Source of the DNA: Gallionellaceae bacterium
GTDB lineage: Bacteria; Pseudomonadota; Gammaproteobacteria; Burkholderiales; Gallionellaceae
Reading direction: 5' to 3'
Length of the DNA: 61,763 nucleotides
Assembly: GCA_003445795.1 (NCBI GenBank)
Contig: DMCN01000066.1
Location: forward strand, 23,294-85,056
The notes beneath the pieces were generated by a model. The model made no database searches, was not told the DNA's origin, and saw only the letters and a program-made list of their open reading frames with translations. Below are positions 23,523 to 30,342 of this stretch, piece after piece (within the stretch, counting starts at the first letter, position 1; each line of letters begins with the position of its first letter). Position numbers and translations under genes: made by a program.

Positions 23523-23911
23523 TCCTGGACGAATCCGATCTGGATCTGCTGCCGCCCAGCATGCGGCAGTTTGCGCTGGAGTACGGGCTGCCGGCGTTGT
23601 TGTGCCTGGTGGAGGCTTACGCCGGGACCCGTGTGCGGGTGCCGGTAAATCCGAACACCGAGTCGGATCTGTTCCGGGTGCTTGGGGGCGAGGTATATCT
23701 CGCCCTGGTGAAGGCGCACCCCGGCGAGACGTACGAGGTGGCGCGCTGCCTGCGCGCAGCGCGGCACCTGGTGTATCGGCAGATCCAGAAGGACAGCCTG
23801 GAGCTGTCGCAGCGCGAGCTGGCGCTGAAGTACAAATACACCGAGCGGCACATCCGCAACATCGAGATGCTGGGTGAGGTTCCCCCGGATCGGAACGGGA
23901 GCCTTTTTTAG
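23507..23911 (+). CDS. mor: Mor-type transcription activator
   Basis: The 134-aa protein is of the Mor/C family: LPALLCLVEAYAGTRVRVPV, then GGEVYLALVKAHPGETYEVA, and a C-terminal helix-turn-helix ELSQRELALKYKYTERHIRN. In Mu, Mor turns on the middle promoter and the related C protein turns on late promoters. Here no separate C gene is seen. The gene is last in the early operon and lies 190 bp before the late element at 24102..24124, so it may activate both late operons directly. Confidence 0.88.
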   Translation: MAGTLVLDESDLDLLPPSMRQFALEYGLPALLCLVEAYAGTRVRVPVNPNTESDLFRVLGGEVYLALVKAHPGETYEVARCLRAARHLVYRQIQKDSLELSQRELALKYKYTERHIRNIEMLGEVPPDRNGSLF

Positions 23912-24074
23912 GCTCTAGGACGGGGCGGGTGCGGCGGATGTACGGATTTGCACCCACTGAGCGCGCCAAGGACTTTATAAAGCGTTTTATAGGCGAGTTG
24001 AGATTGATGCCGGGGTGCGTTTTTTGCATTTGCTTTTGATCCGTACTCTGCTACTCTAAAAAAAGCACCTCACC

Positions 24075-24098
24075 AGCCCCGCACTCGCGGGGCTTTCT
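24075..24098 (+). terminator. Rho-independent terminator after the early operon
   Basis: AGCCCCGC at 24075..24082 pairs with GCGGGGCT at 24087..24094 and is followed by TTCTTATT. It ends early transcription after mor, immediately before the late element. The upstream 23912..24074 holds a weaker hairpin (GGGTGC/GCACCC, roughly 23927..23955) and no gene. Confidence 0.85.
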
Positions 24099-24101
24099 TA
24101 T

Positions 24102-24124
24102 TGCGGAAACGTTTCCGGCTTAAC
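24102..24124 (+). promoter_or_regulatory. Late-operon element, right copy (23 bp, palindromic core)
   Basis: These bases are identical to 11194..11216 read on the other strand, with core GGAAACGTTTCC and trailing GGCTTAAC. The similarity extends upstream through the terminator: AGCCCCGC...GCGGGG is present in both. The element ends 22 bp before the protease gene. It is the likely start signal of the plus-strand late operon; which protein binds it is not known. Confidence 0.75.
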
Positions 24125-24146
24125 TGCATCGGTCGCCATCGCCAGA

Positions 24147-25265
24147 ATGGCAACCATGAAACGCAAACCCAAATCCCCTGCTCTTGGCTTCGCCGTCGCC
24201 GCCTGTTCGGTGGCGATGAATGCTGCAGGCGAGATCCAGCTCACACCCGCAGGCGTCTTTCGTGGCAACGATGGCCGCCCGAAGGATGCGCCGCACTGGG
24301 TGATGGATGCGCAGGCCGCCCAGGATGTAATCGCATTCTGCTCTGCGCGCCAGAACGAATTCGTCATCGACTACGAACACCAGACCCTGCTGGCCGAAAA
24401 GAACGGCCAGCCCGCTCCTGCGGCGGGCTGGTTCTCCGGTGCTGCGCTGCGCTGGGAGGAAGGCGTCGGCCTGTTCGTCAAATCCCGCTGGACATCCCGC
24501 GCTCAGGAATTCATCTCCAACGATGAATACAAGTACATCTCGCCGGTGATCCTCTACGAGAAGGTCACCGGTCGCATCAAAGGCATCATCAGTGCCGCCC
24601 TCACCAATACCGCTTGCATCGACGGCATGGACGAAGTGCTGTCCCGTGCCGCCGCCAGTTTCATGTTGGACGAATCAACCTCAAAGGAGAATGGAATGGA
24701 TGAACTGCTCGAACAGCTGCGCTGGTTTTTCAACATGCCGACGCTGGCAACCGCCGAAGATATCCTCGCGGAACTGAAAAAAGCCGTCGACAAGATCAAG
24801 ACAGCCGCGCCGGAAGCAACTGCCGCTGCCGGCTTCCGTGTCGACAACCTGGTCGCCTCGCTCGGCACCGAAGTCGCCGCGCTGAAGTCTGCATCGCCAG
24901 ATCCTGCCAAGTTTGTGCCGGTGGACACCATGCAGGCGCTTCAGACCGAACTGGCAGCGCTGCGCAGCGAGAAGACCGAGCGTGAAGTCGGCGAGGTGGT
25001 CACCGCCGCGCTGTCGTCCGGCAAGCTGCTGCCGCCCCAGGAGAAGTGGGCGCGCGATCTGGGCATGAAGGATCTCGATGCGCTGAATGGCTACGTCGAG
25101 AGCGCGCAAGGTGTGGCCGCACTGACATCCACTCAGACCAAAGGCAAGCAGCCCCAGGGCACGGCTGATGCAAACGGCCTCGACGAAACCCAGCTCGCAG
25201 CATGCAAGTTGCTGGGGGTCGATCCGGCCGATTACGCCAAGACTTTGTCCGGCGTAGACGACTAA
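24147..25265 (+). CDS. Phage protease/scaffold, Mu gpI type
   Basis: The N-terminal half is the Mu-like prohead protease: EIQLTPAGVFRGNDGRPKDA, then FVIDYEHQTLLAEKNGQPAP with D, E and H residues, then AGWFSGAALRWEEGVGLFVK. The C-terminal half (after about residue 184) is the helical scaffold. It cuts the scaffold during capsid maturation. First gene of the plus-strand late operon. The ribosome site is weak, and an ATG 9 bp later is also possible. Confidence 0.9.
   Translation: MATMKRKPKSPALGFAVAACSVAMNAAGEIQLTPAGVFRGNDGRPKDAPHWVMDAQAAQDVIAFCSARQNEFVIDYEHQTLLAEKNGQPAPAAGWFSGAALRWEEGVGLFVKSRWTSRAQEFISNDEYKYISPVILYEKVTGRIKGIISAALTNTACIDGMDEVLSRAAASFMLDESTSKENGMDELLEQLRWFFNMPTLATAEDILAELKKAVDKIKTAAPEATAAAGFRVDNLVASLGTEVAALKSASPDPAKFVPVDTMQALQTELAALRSEKTEREVGEVVTAALSSGKLLPPQEKWARDLGMKDLDALNGYVESAQGVAALTSTQTKGKQPQGTADANGLDETQLAACKLLGVDPADYAKTLSGVDD
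24696..25265 (+). CDS. Internal scaffold protein, Mu gpZ type, nested start
   Basis: AAGGAG at 24684..24689 lies 6 bp before an in-frame ATG at codon 184 of the protease gene, giving a 189-aa helical protein starting MDELLEQLRWFFNMPTLATA. In Mu the scaffold (Z) is made from such an internal start in gene I. It supplies free scaffold in excess over protease-scaffold fusion. Confidence 0.75.
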   Translation: MDELLEQLRWFFNMPTLATAEDILAELKKAVDKIKTAAPEATAAAGFRVDNLVASLGTEVAALKSASPDPAKFVPVDTMQALQTELAALRSEKTEREVGEVVTAALSSGKLLPPQEKWARDLGMKDLDALNGYVESAQGVAALTSTQTKGKQPQGTADANGLDETQLAACKLLGVDPADYAKTLSGVDD

Positions 25266-25285
25266 CCAACCAACGGGAGAACAAC

Positions 25286-25687
25286 ATGGCTTTAGCAGCT
25301 GATCGCGATACACATATGCAGGATGGCGAGCTGATCTCGGCGCCCATCGCTGCCAACGTCAAGGCATTTGCGGGCGGCCTCGCTGCTGCGAACGCCACCG
25401 GCTACGCCACCCCCGGCGCAGTCGCCACCACGCTGACCTACCTGGGGCGCTTCGAAGAGACCGTGGACAACACGGGCGGTGCCGCCGGTGCAAAGAACGT
25501 TCAGATTCGCCGCAAGAAAGCGTTCAAGTTTAAAAACTCCGGCGCGGATGCGGTGACTCAGGCCAGCCTCGGCAAGGTCTGCTACATCGTGGACGACGAA
25601 ACCGTTGCTTTGACGAACGGCGGCAACACGCGTTCTGCGGCTGGCACCGTCATTGGCTTGGACGCTGATGGCGTCTGGGTGCAGTAA
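25286..25687 (+). CDS. Putative head decoration protein (133 aa)
   Basis: It lies between scaffold and major capsid genes, the place of decoration or head-stabilising proteins. The sequence is a beta-rich small protein: DGELISAPIAANVKAFAGGL, then KKAFKFKNSGADAVTQASLG, then CYIVDDETVALTNGG, in the style of DUF2190-like proteins. GGGAG precedes the ATG at 25286. The family call is tentative. Confidence 0.72.
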   Translation: MALAADRDTHMQDGELISAPIAANVKAFAGGLAAANATGYATPGAVATTLTYLGRFEETVDNTGGAAGAKNVQIRRKKAFKFKNSGADAVTQASLGKVCYIVDDETVALTNGGNTRSAAGTVIGLDADGVWVQ

Positions 25688-25726
25688 TCCGTCGACCACA
25701 TCCCTCTACCAATTAGGAGATATCAC

Positions 25727-26764
25727 ATGAGACTCACCAAACCCCTGTTCTGGATCTTCGGCACGATTGTGCTGGCCGCGATCTGTCTGATCGTCGGCGC
25801 GCCTTCCGCGCCCGCCGCACATTCGTTCGATGTTCCCGCCATCGGCATGGCTGGCATGCTGGTCAACAAAGACACGCTGGCCAGCATCTTCACCGGCCTG
25901 AAAACCATCTTCAACAACACGCTGAAGGCAGCGCCGGGCAATTGGTCGGCGACGGCGATGGAAGTGCAGTCCGATGCCGAGGGCGAAGACTACATGTGGC
26001 TCAGCCGCTTCCCGAAGCTGCGCAAGTGGTTGGGTGACAAGGTCGTCAAGAACCTCAAGGCCGGTAAGTACTACAAGGTCAACGAAGATTGGGAAACCAC
26101 CATCGCCGTCAAGCGCAATCATATCGACGACGACCGCCTGGGGATCTACAACACGCAGGCTCAACAGGCTGGCGAAGCGGCCTCCGAACTGCATGACATC
26201 ATCGTTGACGATCTGAAGAACAAGGCGTTCACCGAAGCCTGCTTCGACGGTCAGTTCTACTACGACACCGATCACCCGGTGAAAGATGCCAGCGTGAGCA
26301 ACAAGGGCACGATGGCGCTGTCTTGCGCAACCAAGGCGGCCGCAGTGGCAAGTTACGGCGCGGCGCGCACCACGGTCATGAGCTTCAAGGATGAAGAAGG
26401 CATGCCGCTGCGCCTGATCCCGGACACGCTGGAAGTTCCGCCCGCGCTGGAAGCCACGGCCCGCACGCTGTGCGAGTCGGACAAGCTGGATGACAACTCA
26501 CCCAACCCGTACAAGGGTTCCGCGACTGTGCTGGTGAACCCGGCGCTGACCAGTGCCACCGGCTGGATGCTGCACGTTACCAAGAAAGCTTCGGTGAAGC
26601 CGTTCATCGTGCAGATGCGCAAGAAGCCGATCTTTGTGTCGCAGACCAGCGCAGACAACGACGACGTGTTCAACCGTGCCGAGTACAAGTTCGGCGCCGA
26701 AGCGCGCGCAACCGGTCTGTATGGCTACTGGCAGCTGTCTTACGGCAGCACCGGCGCGGCTTAA
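25727..26764 (+). CDS. Major capsid protein, Mu gpT type, with N-terminal signal-like extension
   Basis: From about residue 44 (MLVNKDTLASIFTGLKTIFN) the protein is a typical Mu gpT head subunit: SRFPKLRKWLGDKVVKNLKA, then KVNEDWETTIAVKRNHIDDD, then QFYYDTDHPVKD. Before that are 43 residues starting MRLTKPLFWIFGTIVLAAIC that look like a signal peptide or membrane anchor. AGGAG 7 bp before the ATG at 25727 supports this start, and no ribosome site precedes the internal ATGs at 25847 and 25856. The extension is unusual for a capsid protein. Confidence 0.9.
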   Translation: MRLTKPLFWIFGTIVLAAICLIVGAPSAPAAHSFDVPAIGMAGMLVNKDTLASIFTGLKTIFNNTLKAAPGNWSATAMEVQSDAEGEDYMWLSRFPKLRKWLGDKVVKNLKAGKYYKVNEDWETTIAVKRNHIDDDRLGIYNTQAQQAGEAASELHDIIVDDLKNKAFTEACFDGQFYYDTDHPVKDASVSNKGTMALSCATKAAAVASYGAARTTVMSFKDEEGMPLRLIPDTLEVPPALEATARTLCESDKLDDNSPNPYKGSATVLVNPALTSATGWMLHVTKKASVKPFIVQMRKKPIFVSQTSADNDDVFNRAEYKFGAEARATGLYGYWQLSYGSTGAA

Positions 26765-26798
26765 GGAATACACCCAGCCCGCGAGGTAACACGCTAAC

Positions 26799-26825
26799 CG
26801 GAGCCGCTGTGAGTGCGGCTCCGGG
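26799..26825. other. GC-rich stem-loop after the capsid gene
   Basis: CCGGAGCCGC pairs with GCGGCTCCGG around a short loop, 34 bp after the capsid stop. There is no T-run after it. A stem here could stabilise capsid mRNA or partially reduce expression of the tail genes downstream. Confidence 0.7.
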
Positions 26826-26856
26826 GTGTGCAGAGTGAACGGTCAAGGAGACAGAC

Positions 26857-27222
26857 ATGGCAAACAAGAACAAACCCAGCGGCGGCAAGCCGACAGCGCC
26901 CGGCGCTGATCCTGCGGCCAAGGCTGCGGCGGCAGCAGAGGCCAAAGCTAAGGTAAAGGCTGAAGCAGAAGCCAAGGCAGCAGCAGAGGCCAAGGCCAAA
27001 GAGGAAGCAGAAGGCGCGAAAGGCAAGACGAAAACCATCAAGGTGCCTGCGCTGAGCGTGACATCGAGTGTGGAAGGCTTCCGTCGTGGGGGTCGCTCCT
27101 GGAGCAAGGTGGGGGTGGTGGTCAAACTCTCCGAGTTGAACAAGGTGCAGATCGCGCTGATCAAGGACGAAGGCATGCTGACAGTCGAAGAGGTCGAGGT
27201 CGACGAAGAGGTGGCCGAGTAA
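26857..27222 (+). CDS. FluMu gp35-like head protein with Ala/Lys-rich N-terminus (121 aa)
   Basis: Residues about 15-60 are a highly charged Ala/Lys/Glu helix (AKVKAEAEAKAAAEAKAKEE). The C-terminal domain, SVEGFRRGGRSWSKVGVVVK followed by LIKDEGMLTVEEVEV, is the short fold seen in Mu gp35/HI1506 proteins placed after the capsid gene. Role unknown; a minor head protein is likely. Confidence 0.75.
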   Translation: MANKNKPSGGKPTAPGADPAAKAAAAAEAKAKVKAEAEAKAAAEAKAKEEAEGAKGKTKTIKVPALSVTSSVEGFRRGGRSWSKVGVVVKLSELNKVQIALIKDEGMLTVEEVEVDEEVAE

Positions 27223-27596
27223 TGAGCCGCGACCAGATCGAGCAGGAGATCCAGGGCAAAGGATTGACCGCCCCGCGCATCACGCCTGCGGACATCGAGG
27301 CGAACATTGCCAGCGAGCACTATTTCACTGCTGCCGACGGCGTTTCCGGCGCTCACGTCAATGTGGACGGCGGGAAATGCGTGGTTGCCGTGCACGAATG
27401 TCCGCACGAGCTGGAGCTGCTGACCTTCTGCGTCCTGATCCTGCGTAACGGCTTTACCGTCACCGGCGAATCGGCCTGCGCCAGCCCAGAGAACTTCGAC
27501 GCCGAACTGGGCCGCAAGATCGCCCGCAAGAATGCGATCGAGAAGATCTGGCCGCTGATGGGCTATGAACTTCGCAGCAAGTTGGACGGACGATGA
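27222..27596 (+). CDS. Gp49/Sf6 gp66-family phage protein (124 aa)
   Basis: The C-terminal half, ELGRKIARKNAIEKIWPLMG followed by YELRSKL, is the signature of the phage N4 gp49/Sf6 gp66 family. The N-terminal part contains ITPADIEANIASEHYFTAAD. Its function is not established. It overlaps both neighbours by 1-4 bp. Confidence 0.82.
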   Translation: MSRDQIEQEIQGKGLTAPRITPADIEANIASEHYFTAADGVSGAHVNVDGGKCVVAVHECPHELELLTFCVLILRNGFTVTGESACASPENFDAELGRKIARKNAIEKIWPLMGYELRSKLDGR

Positions 27597-28012
27597 CCTA
27601 CGCCACTCAAGTCGACCTCGAAACCCGCTTCAAGCAGCAGGAGCTGATCGAGCTGACCGACGAAGCCGGTATCGGTGAGATCGATGCGGCTGCTGTTGCA
27701 GTGGCTCTGGCCGATACGGACGCGGAGATCAACGGTTTCCTTTCCGGCCGCTATTCGTTGCCGCTGACGCAGACATCGCCCGAGCTGGTGCGCCTGGCAT
27801 GCGACATTGCCCGGTACCGGCTGTACGACACCAAGGCGACGGAGCAGGTAAAGGCGCGCTACGACGATGCGATCAGGAAGCTTCGCGAGGTATCCAACGG
27901 CAAGGCTTCCCTTGGCATCGATCAGGCCAGTGCGCCGGTGAAGGTGGCTGGCGGTGCGGAGATCAGTTCCGGCGGGCGTGACTTTTCGCGCACCGATCGC
28001 GGGCGCTGGTAA
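27593..28012 (+). CDS. Head-tail connector protein, Mu gp36 type (DUF1320)
   Basis: The start TYATQVDLETRFKQQELIEL and LADTDAEINGFLSGRYSLPL mark DUF1320 (Mu gp36), a head-tail adaptor-like protein of four helices. The C-terminus is flexible (SSGGRDFSRTDRGRW). It is coupled by overlap to genes on both sides. Confidence 0.9.
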   Translation: MTYATQVDLETRFKQQELIELTDEAGIGEIDAAAVAVALADTDAEINGFLSGRYSLPLTQTSPELVRLACDIARYRLYDTKATEQVKARYDDAIRKLREVSNGKASLGIDQASAPVKVAGGAEISSGGRDFSRTDRGRW

Positions 28013-28452
28013 TGCTGCTCGCCCCTGTCGTCGATACGCTCAAGCTGATCGTCACCCCGGGCGGCGCGCAGGAATTCCGCAAGGTGGCCACGGCGGCGAA
28101 CTTCGCCGCCGCCCGCGACGACCTGAAGACCCCGCCCGCTGCTTACGTGATCCCGGCGCGGGACACGGCCGGTGCGAACAAGTTGGGCGGTGGCGGAGCG
28201 ATCATCCAGCCGGTGGCCGAGCAGTTCGGGGTGGTGCTGGCGGTGAGTAATTTGCGTGACGCATCCGGCGTGGCGGCACAGGTCGAATTTGAGCGGTTGC
28301 GCCGCCTGGTGATCGACCAGATGCTCGGCTTCGTGCCCGGCGATGGCTACGAGCCGTGCGAGTACGGCGGCGGGGCGCTGCTGGCGCTGGATGCTTCGGT
28401 GCTGTGGTGGCAATTGGTCTTTAGGACCGGATACACGGAAAGGAACTACTGA
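28012..28452 (+). CDS. Tail terminator-like protein, Mu gp37 type (DUF1834)
   Basis: The length (146 aa) and sequence match the gp37/DUF1834 family: FAAARDDLKTPPAAYVIPAR, then VAEQFGVVLAVSNLRDA, and WWQLVFRTGYTERNY at the end. It lies after gp36, where proteins that cap the tail tube are encoded. Confidence 0.83.
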   Translation: MLLAPVVDTLKLIVTPGGAQEFRKVATAANFAAARDDLKTPPAAYVIPARDTAGANKLGGGGAIIQPVAEQFGVVLAVSNLRDASGVAAQVEFERLRRLVIDQMLGFVPGDGYEPCEYGGGALLALDASVLWWQLVFRTGYTERNY

Positions 28453-28628
28453 TGAGCGATGAATTTAAAGACGAACACAGCGGCAAGGGCGGCTCCTATG
28501 TGATTGATGCTGACGGCAAGCGCGTGTTGCAGGAGCGCACTGTGCCCGCCGCCGAACAAAACAAAGCCGCATCGACCATTGCTGGAAAATCCACTGTGAA
28601 GGGAGCAACCAATGCCAAGTCCAACTAA
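28452..28628 (+). CDS. Small hydrophilic late protein (58 aa)
   Basis: Its ATG shares a base with the upstream stop (TGATG), and its end overlaps the tail tube gene by 17 bp. The sequence MSDEFKDEHSGKGGSYVIDA continues hydrophilic and probably disordered. No family is recognised, but the tight overlaps argue for a real gene. Confidence 0.68.
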   Translation: MSDEFKDEHSGKGGSYVIDADGKRVLQERTVPAAEQNKAASTIAGKSTVKGATNAKSN

Positions 28629-29553
28629 TGTCCGATTTTGGAAGAAGAAGGCCGTCTTGTTCGGCATGGAAGCCACCTACGCACTCGATCCGGTGCTGGT
28701 TGGTACTGACTGGTTCGAGGCGCGAAATGTGTCGCTGACGCCGTTTGAAGTGGAAAGCGGCGACCGTAATATCGCGATGCCGTGGATGGGGAATAGCGGC
28801 AAGCTGATCGTTGCTATGCGTCAGAAATTGGCGTTCGAGGTGGCACTGGCCGGTAGCGGTGCGCTCGGGACCGTGCCCAAGATCGGCAAGTTGCTGCGTG
28901 CGTGCGGATTCGCCGAGACCATCACTGCCGGCGTCAAGGTAGAGTACACGCTGATCAGCGAGGCATTCGAGTCCGGTGCGTTCTACATCAACATCGACGG
29001 CGTGCTGCACAAAGGTATGGGTGTACGCGGATCGGCATCGATCACGCTGGATGCCAAGGGCGTCCCGCTGCTGAAAGTCGAGATGACTGCGCTCTACACC
29101 GCGCCGGTGGATGCGGCGCCTCCGGTTGTGGACCGCAGCGGCTGGCCTATCGAGAAAGCGGTCAATGCCGCAAATACCCTGGTGTGCAAGGTAAATGCCG
29201 TCGATAGCTTCTATTCGAAGTTCGGTGTCAACCTGGCAAGCCAGGTGTCGCACGACATCTACGGCGGCGGCCACGAGCAGATCAAGATCGGAGATCGTCA
29301 GCCGACCGCCAACCTCACCATACTTGCCGAGCTGCTGGCGACGTTCGACCCGTATGCGCTGGCCACCGCCACGACCAACGTGCCGGTGCAGGTGGTGCAT
29401 GGCACTACCGCAGGATCAAAGGTGCAGGTCGATCTCAAGACCAATATAACCGGCGCGAACGAGGTGGACCTGAATGGCTCGGTCGGCTACGACCTATCGC
29501 TGTCTCCGATACCCGTCACCGGCAACGACGAAGTCAAACTGACTTTCCTGTGA
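28612..29553 (+). CDS. Tail tube protein (313 aa)
   Basis: The sequence NVRFWKKKAVLFGMEATYAL, with ASITLDAKGVPLLKVEMTAL and GSVGYDLSLSPIPVTGNDEV, matches the tail tube protein family of long non-contractile tails. It is the main subunit of the tail tube. It stands before the chaperone pair and tape measure genes, the normal order. Confidence 0.87.
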   Translation: MPSPTNVRFWKKKAVLFGMEATYALDPVLVGTDWFEARNVSLTPFEVESGDRNIAMPWMGNSGKLIVAMRQKLAFEVALAGSGALGTVPKIGKLLRACGFAETITAGVKVEYTLISEAFESGAFYINIDGVLHKGMGVRGSASITLDAKGVPLLKVEMTALYTAPVDAAPPVVDRSGWPIEKAVNAANTLVCKVNAVDSFYSKFGVNLASQVSHDIYGGGHEQIKIGDRQPTANLTILAELLATFDPYALATATTNVPVQVVHGTTAGSKVQVDLKTNITGANEVDLNGSVGYDLSLSPIPVTGNDEVKLTFL

Positions 29554-29560
29554 GAACGAT

Positions 29561-29995
29561 ATGACAGACAAGAAAACCAATCCCATGTTCGTCATCGACC
29601 AGTCCGGCACCGTCAAGTGGCCGGTGGTCGTGAAGATCCCGACAGACGGCGGCGAGTTCGCCGCATTTCAATTCTCCGGTGTGTTCAAACGCTTGGCTGA
29701 AGATGAATACGACGCGATATTGAACCCGAAGAAGGTAGAGGCGAAGCCAGACGATGTGGTGCTGGTCGATGTCGTGCCGGGCAAGAGTCGCGCCGACATC
29801 CTCGCCGACAACGCCGTGCTGTTCCCGCAACTGATGGTCGGCTGGGATGGCCCGAAGGATGCCAAGGGCGAATCTGTGCCGTTCAGCGTCGAGACGCTTC
29901 AACGGCAGATCCAGGGTGTAAACGGACAGCACTTATCCATCGGGCTGTGGCAGGCGATCTTCGAGATCCGCAGCGGGGCCCGCCTGGGAAACTGA
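29561..29995 (+). CDS. Tail assembly chaperone, G-like (144 aa)
   Basis: This protein (KWPVVVKIPTDGGEFAAFQF, then SGVFKRLAEDEYDAIL) lies between tail tube and tape measure genes, where lambda-type phages encode the G chaperone. Its end contains the slippery heptamer GGGAAAC at 29986..29992 directly before the TGA stop. Most ribosomes would end here, and some would slip -1 into the next frame to make a G-T fusion. Confidence 0.85.
   Translation: MTDKKTNPMFVIDQSGTVKWPVVVKIPTDGGEFAAFQFSGVFKRLAEDEYDAILNPKKVEAKPDDVVLVDVVPGKSRADILADNAVLFPQLMVGWDGPKDAKGESVPFSVETLQRQIQGVNGQHLSIGLWQAIFEIRSGARLGN
29986..29992 (+). promoter_or_regulatory. Programmed -1 frameshift site GGGAAAC
   Basis: The heptamer has the X-XXY-YYZ form in the correct zero frame (CTG GGA AAC TGA). 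Slippage by one base gives GGG AAA and continues CTG AAG in the DUF1799 frame. Lambda uses GGGAAAG at the same place in G/T. Confidence 0.85.
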
Positions 29996-30342
29996 AGGCT
30001 GCCGCCAGGCGCTGGGCAACCGGGCGCTTCGGCGGCAGCGACGAGCTGGACGAAGACCTTGCCGCCTTCGGGCTGGCAGACCAGATCAAAGCCGACCGGA
30101 ATGCGCCGTTCGGCATCTGGCCGGAGAACGAGACCGCGGTGCGCACATTCCTTGAACTGGAGGCGCACTGGGTCATCGGCAAGACGGCAGACGGCACTTC
30201 GCGCCTGGTGCTGGACAACCGGCAGATCAAAGACACGTTGGAGTTGATGGGCGTTAAGCGGCGGGCGTGGCCCGATCTGTTTAACGGCCTGAAAGTCATG
30301 GAAACGGCAGCATTGCTGGAATTGCACGGAGAGACTGAGTGA
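29992..30342 (+). CDS. Tail assembly chaperone T-like domain (DUF1799), made by frameshift
   Basis: This 116-residue extension follows residue 144 of the G-like protein after a -1 shift, giving a 260-aa fusion (29561..29992 joined to 29992..30342). It matches DUF1799: FGIWPENETAVRTFLELEAH, then RAWPDLFNGLKVMETAALLE. There is no good independent start; a GTG at 29947 in this frame lacks a ribosome site. The fusion would bind the tape measure and recruit tube subunits. Confidence 0.82.
   Translation: MKAAARRWATGRFGGSDELDEDLAAFGLADQIKADRNAPFGIWPENETAVRTFLELEAHWVIGKTADGTSRLVLDNRQIKDTLELMGVKRRAWPDLFNGLKVMETAALLELHGETE

Noticed and set aside
13074..23911. Missing late activator C as sign of a broken phage
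   Set aside because: Phages with a single Mor/C-family protein are plausible, and both late operons share one element, so one activator could be enough.
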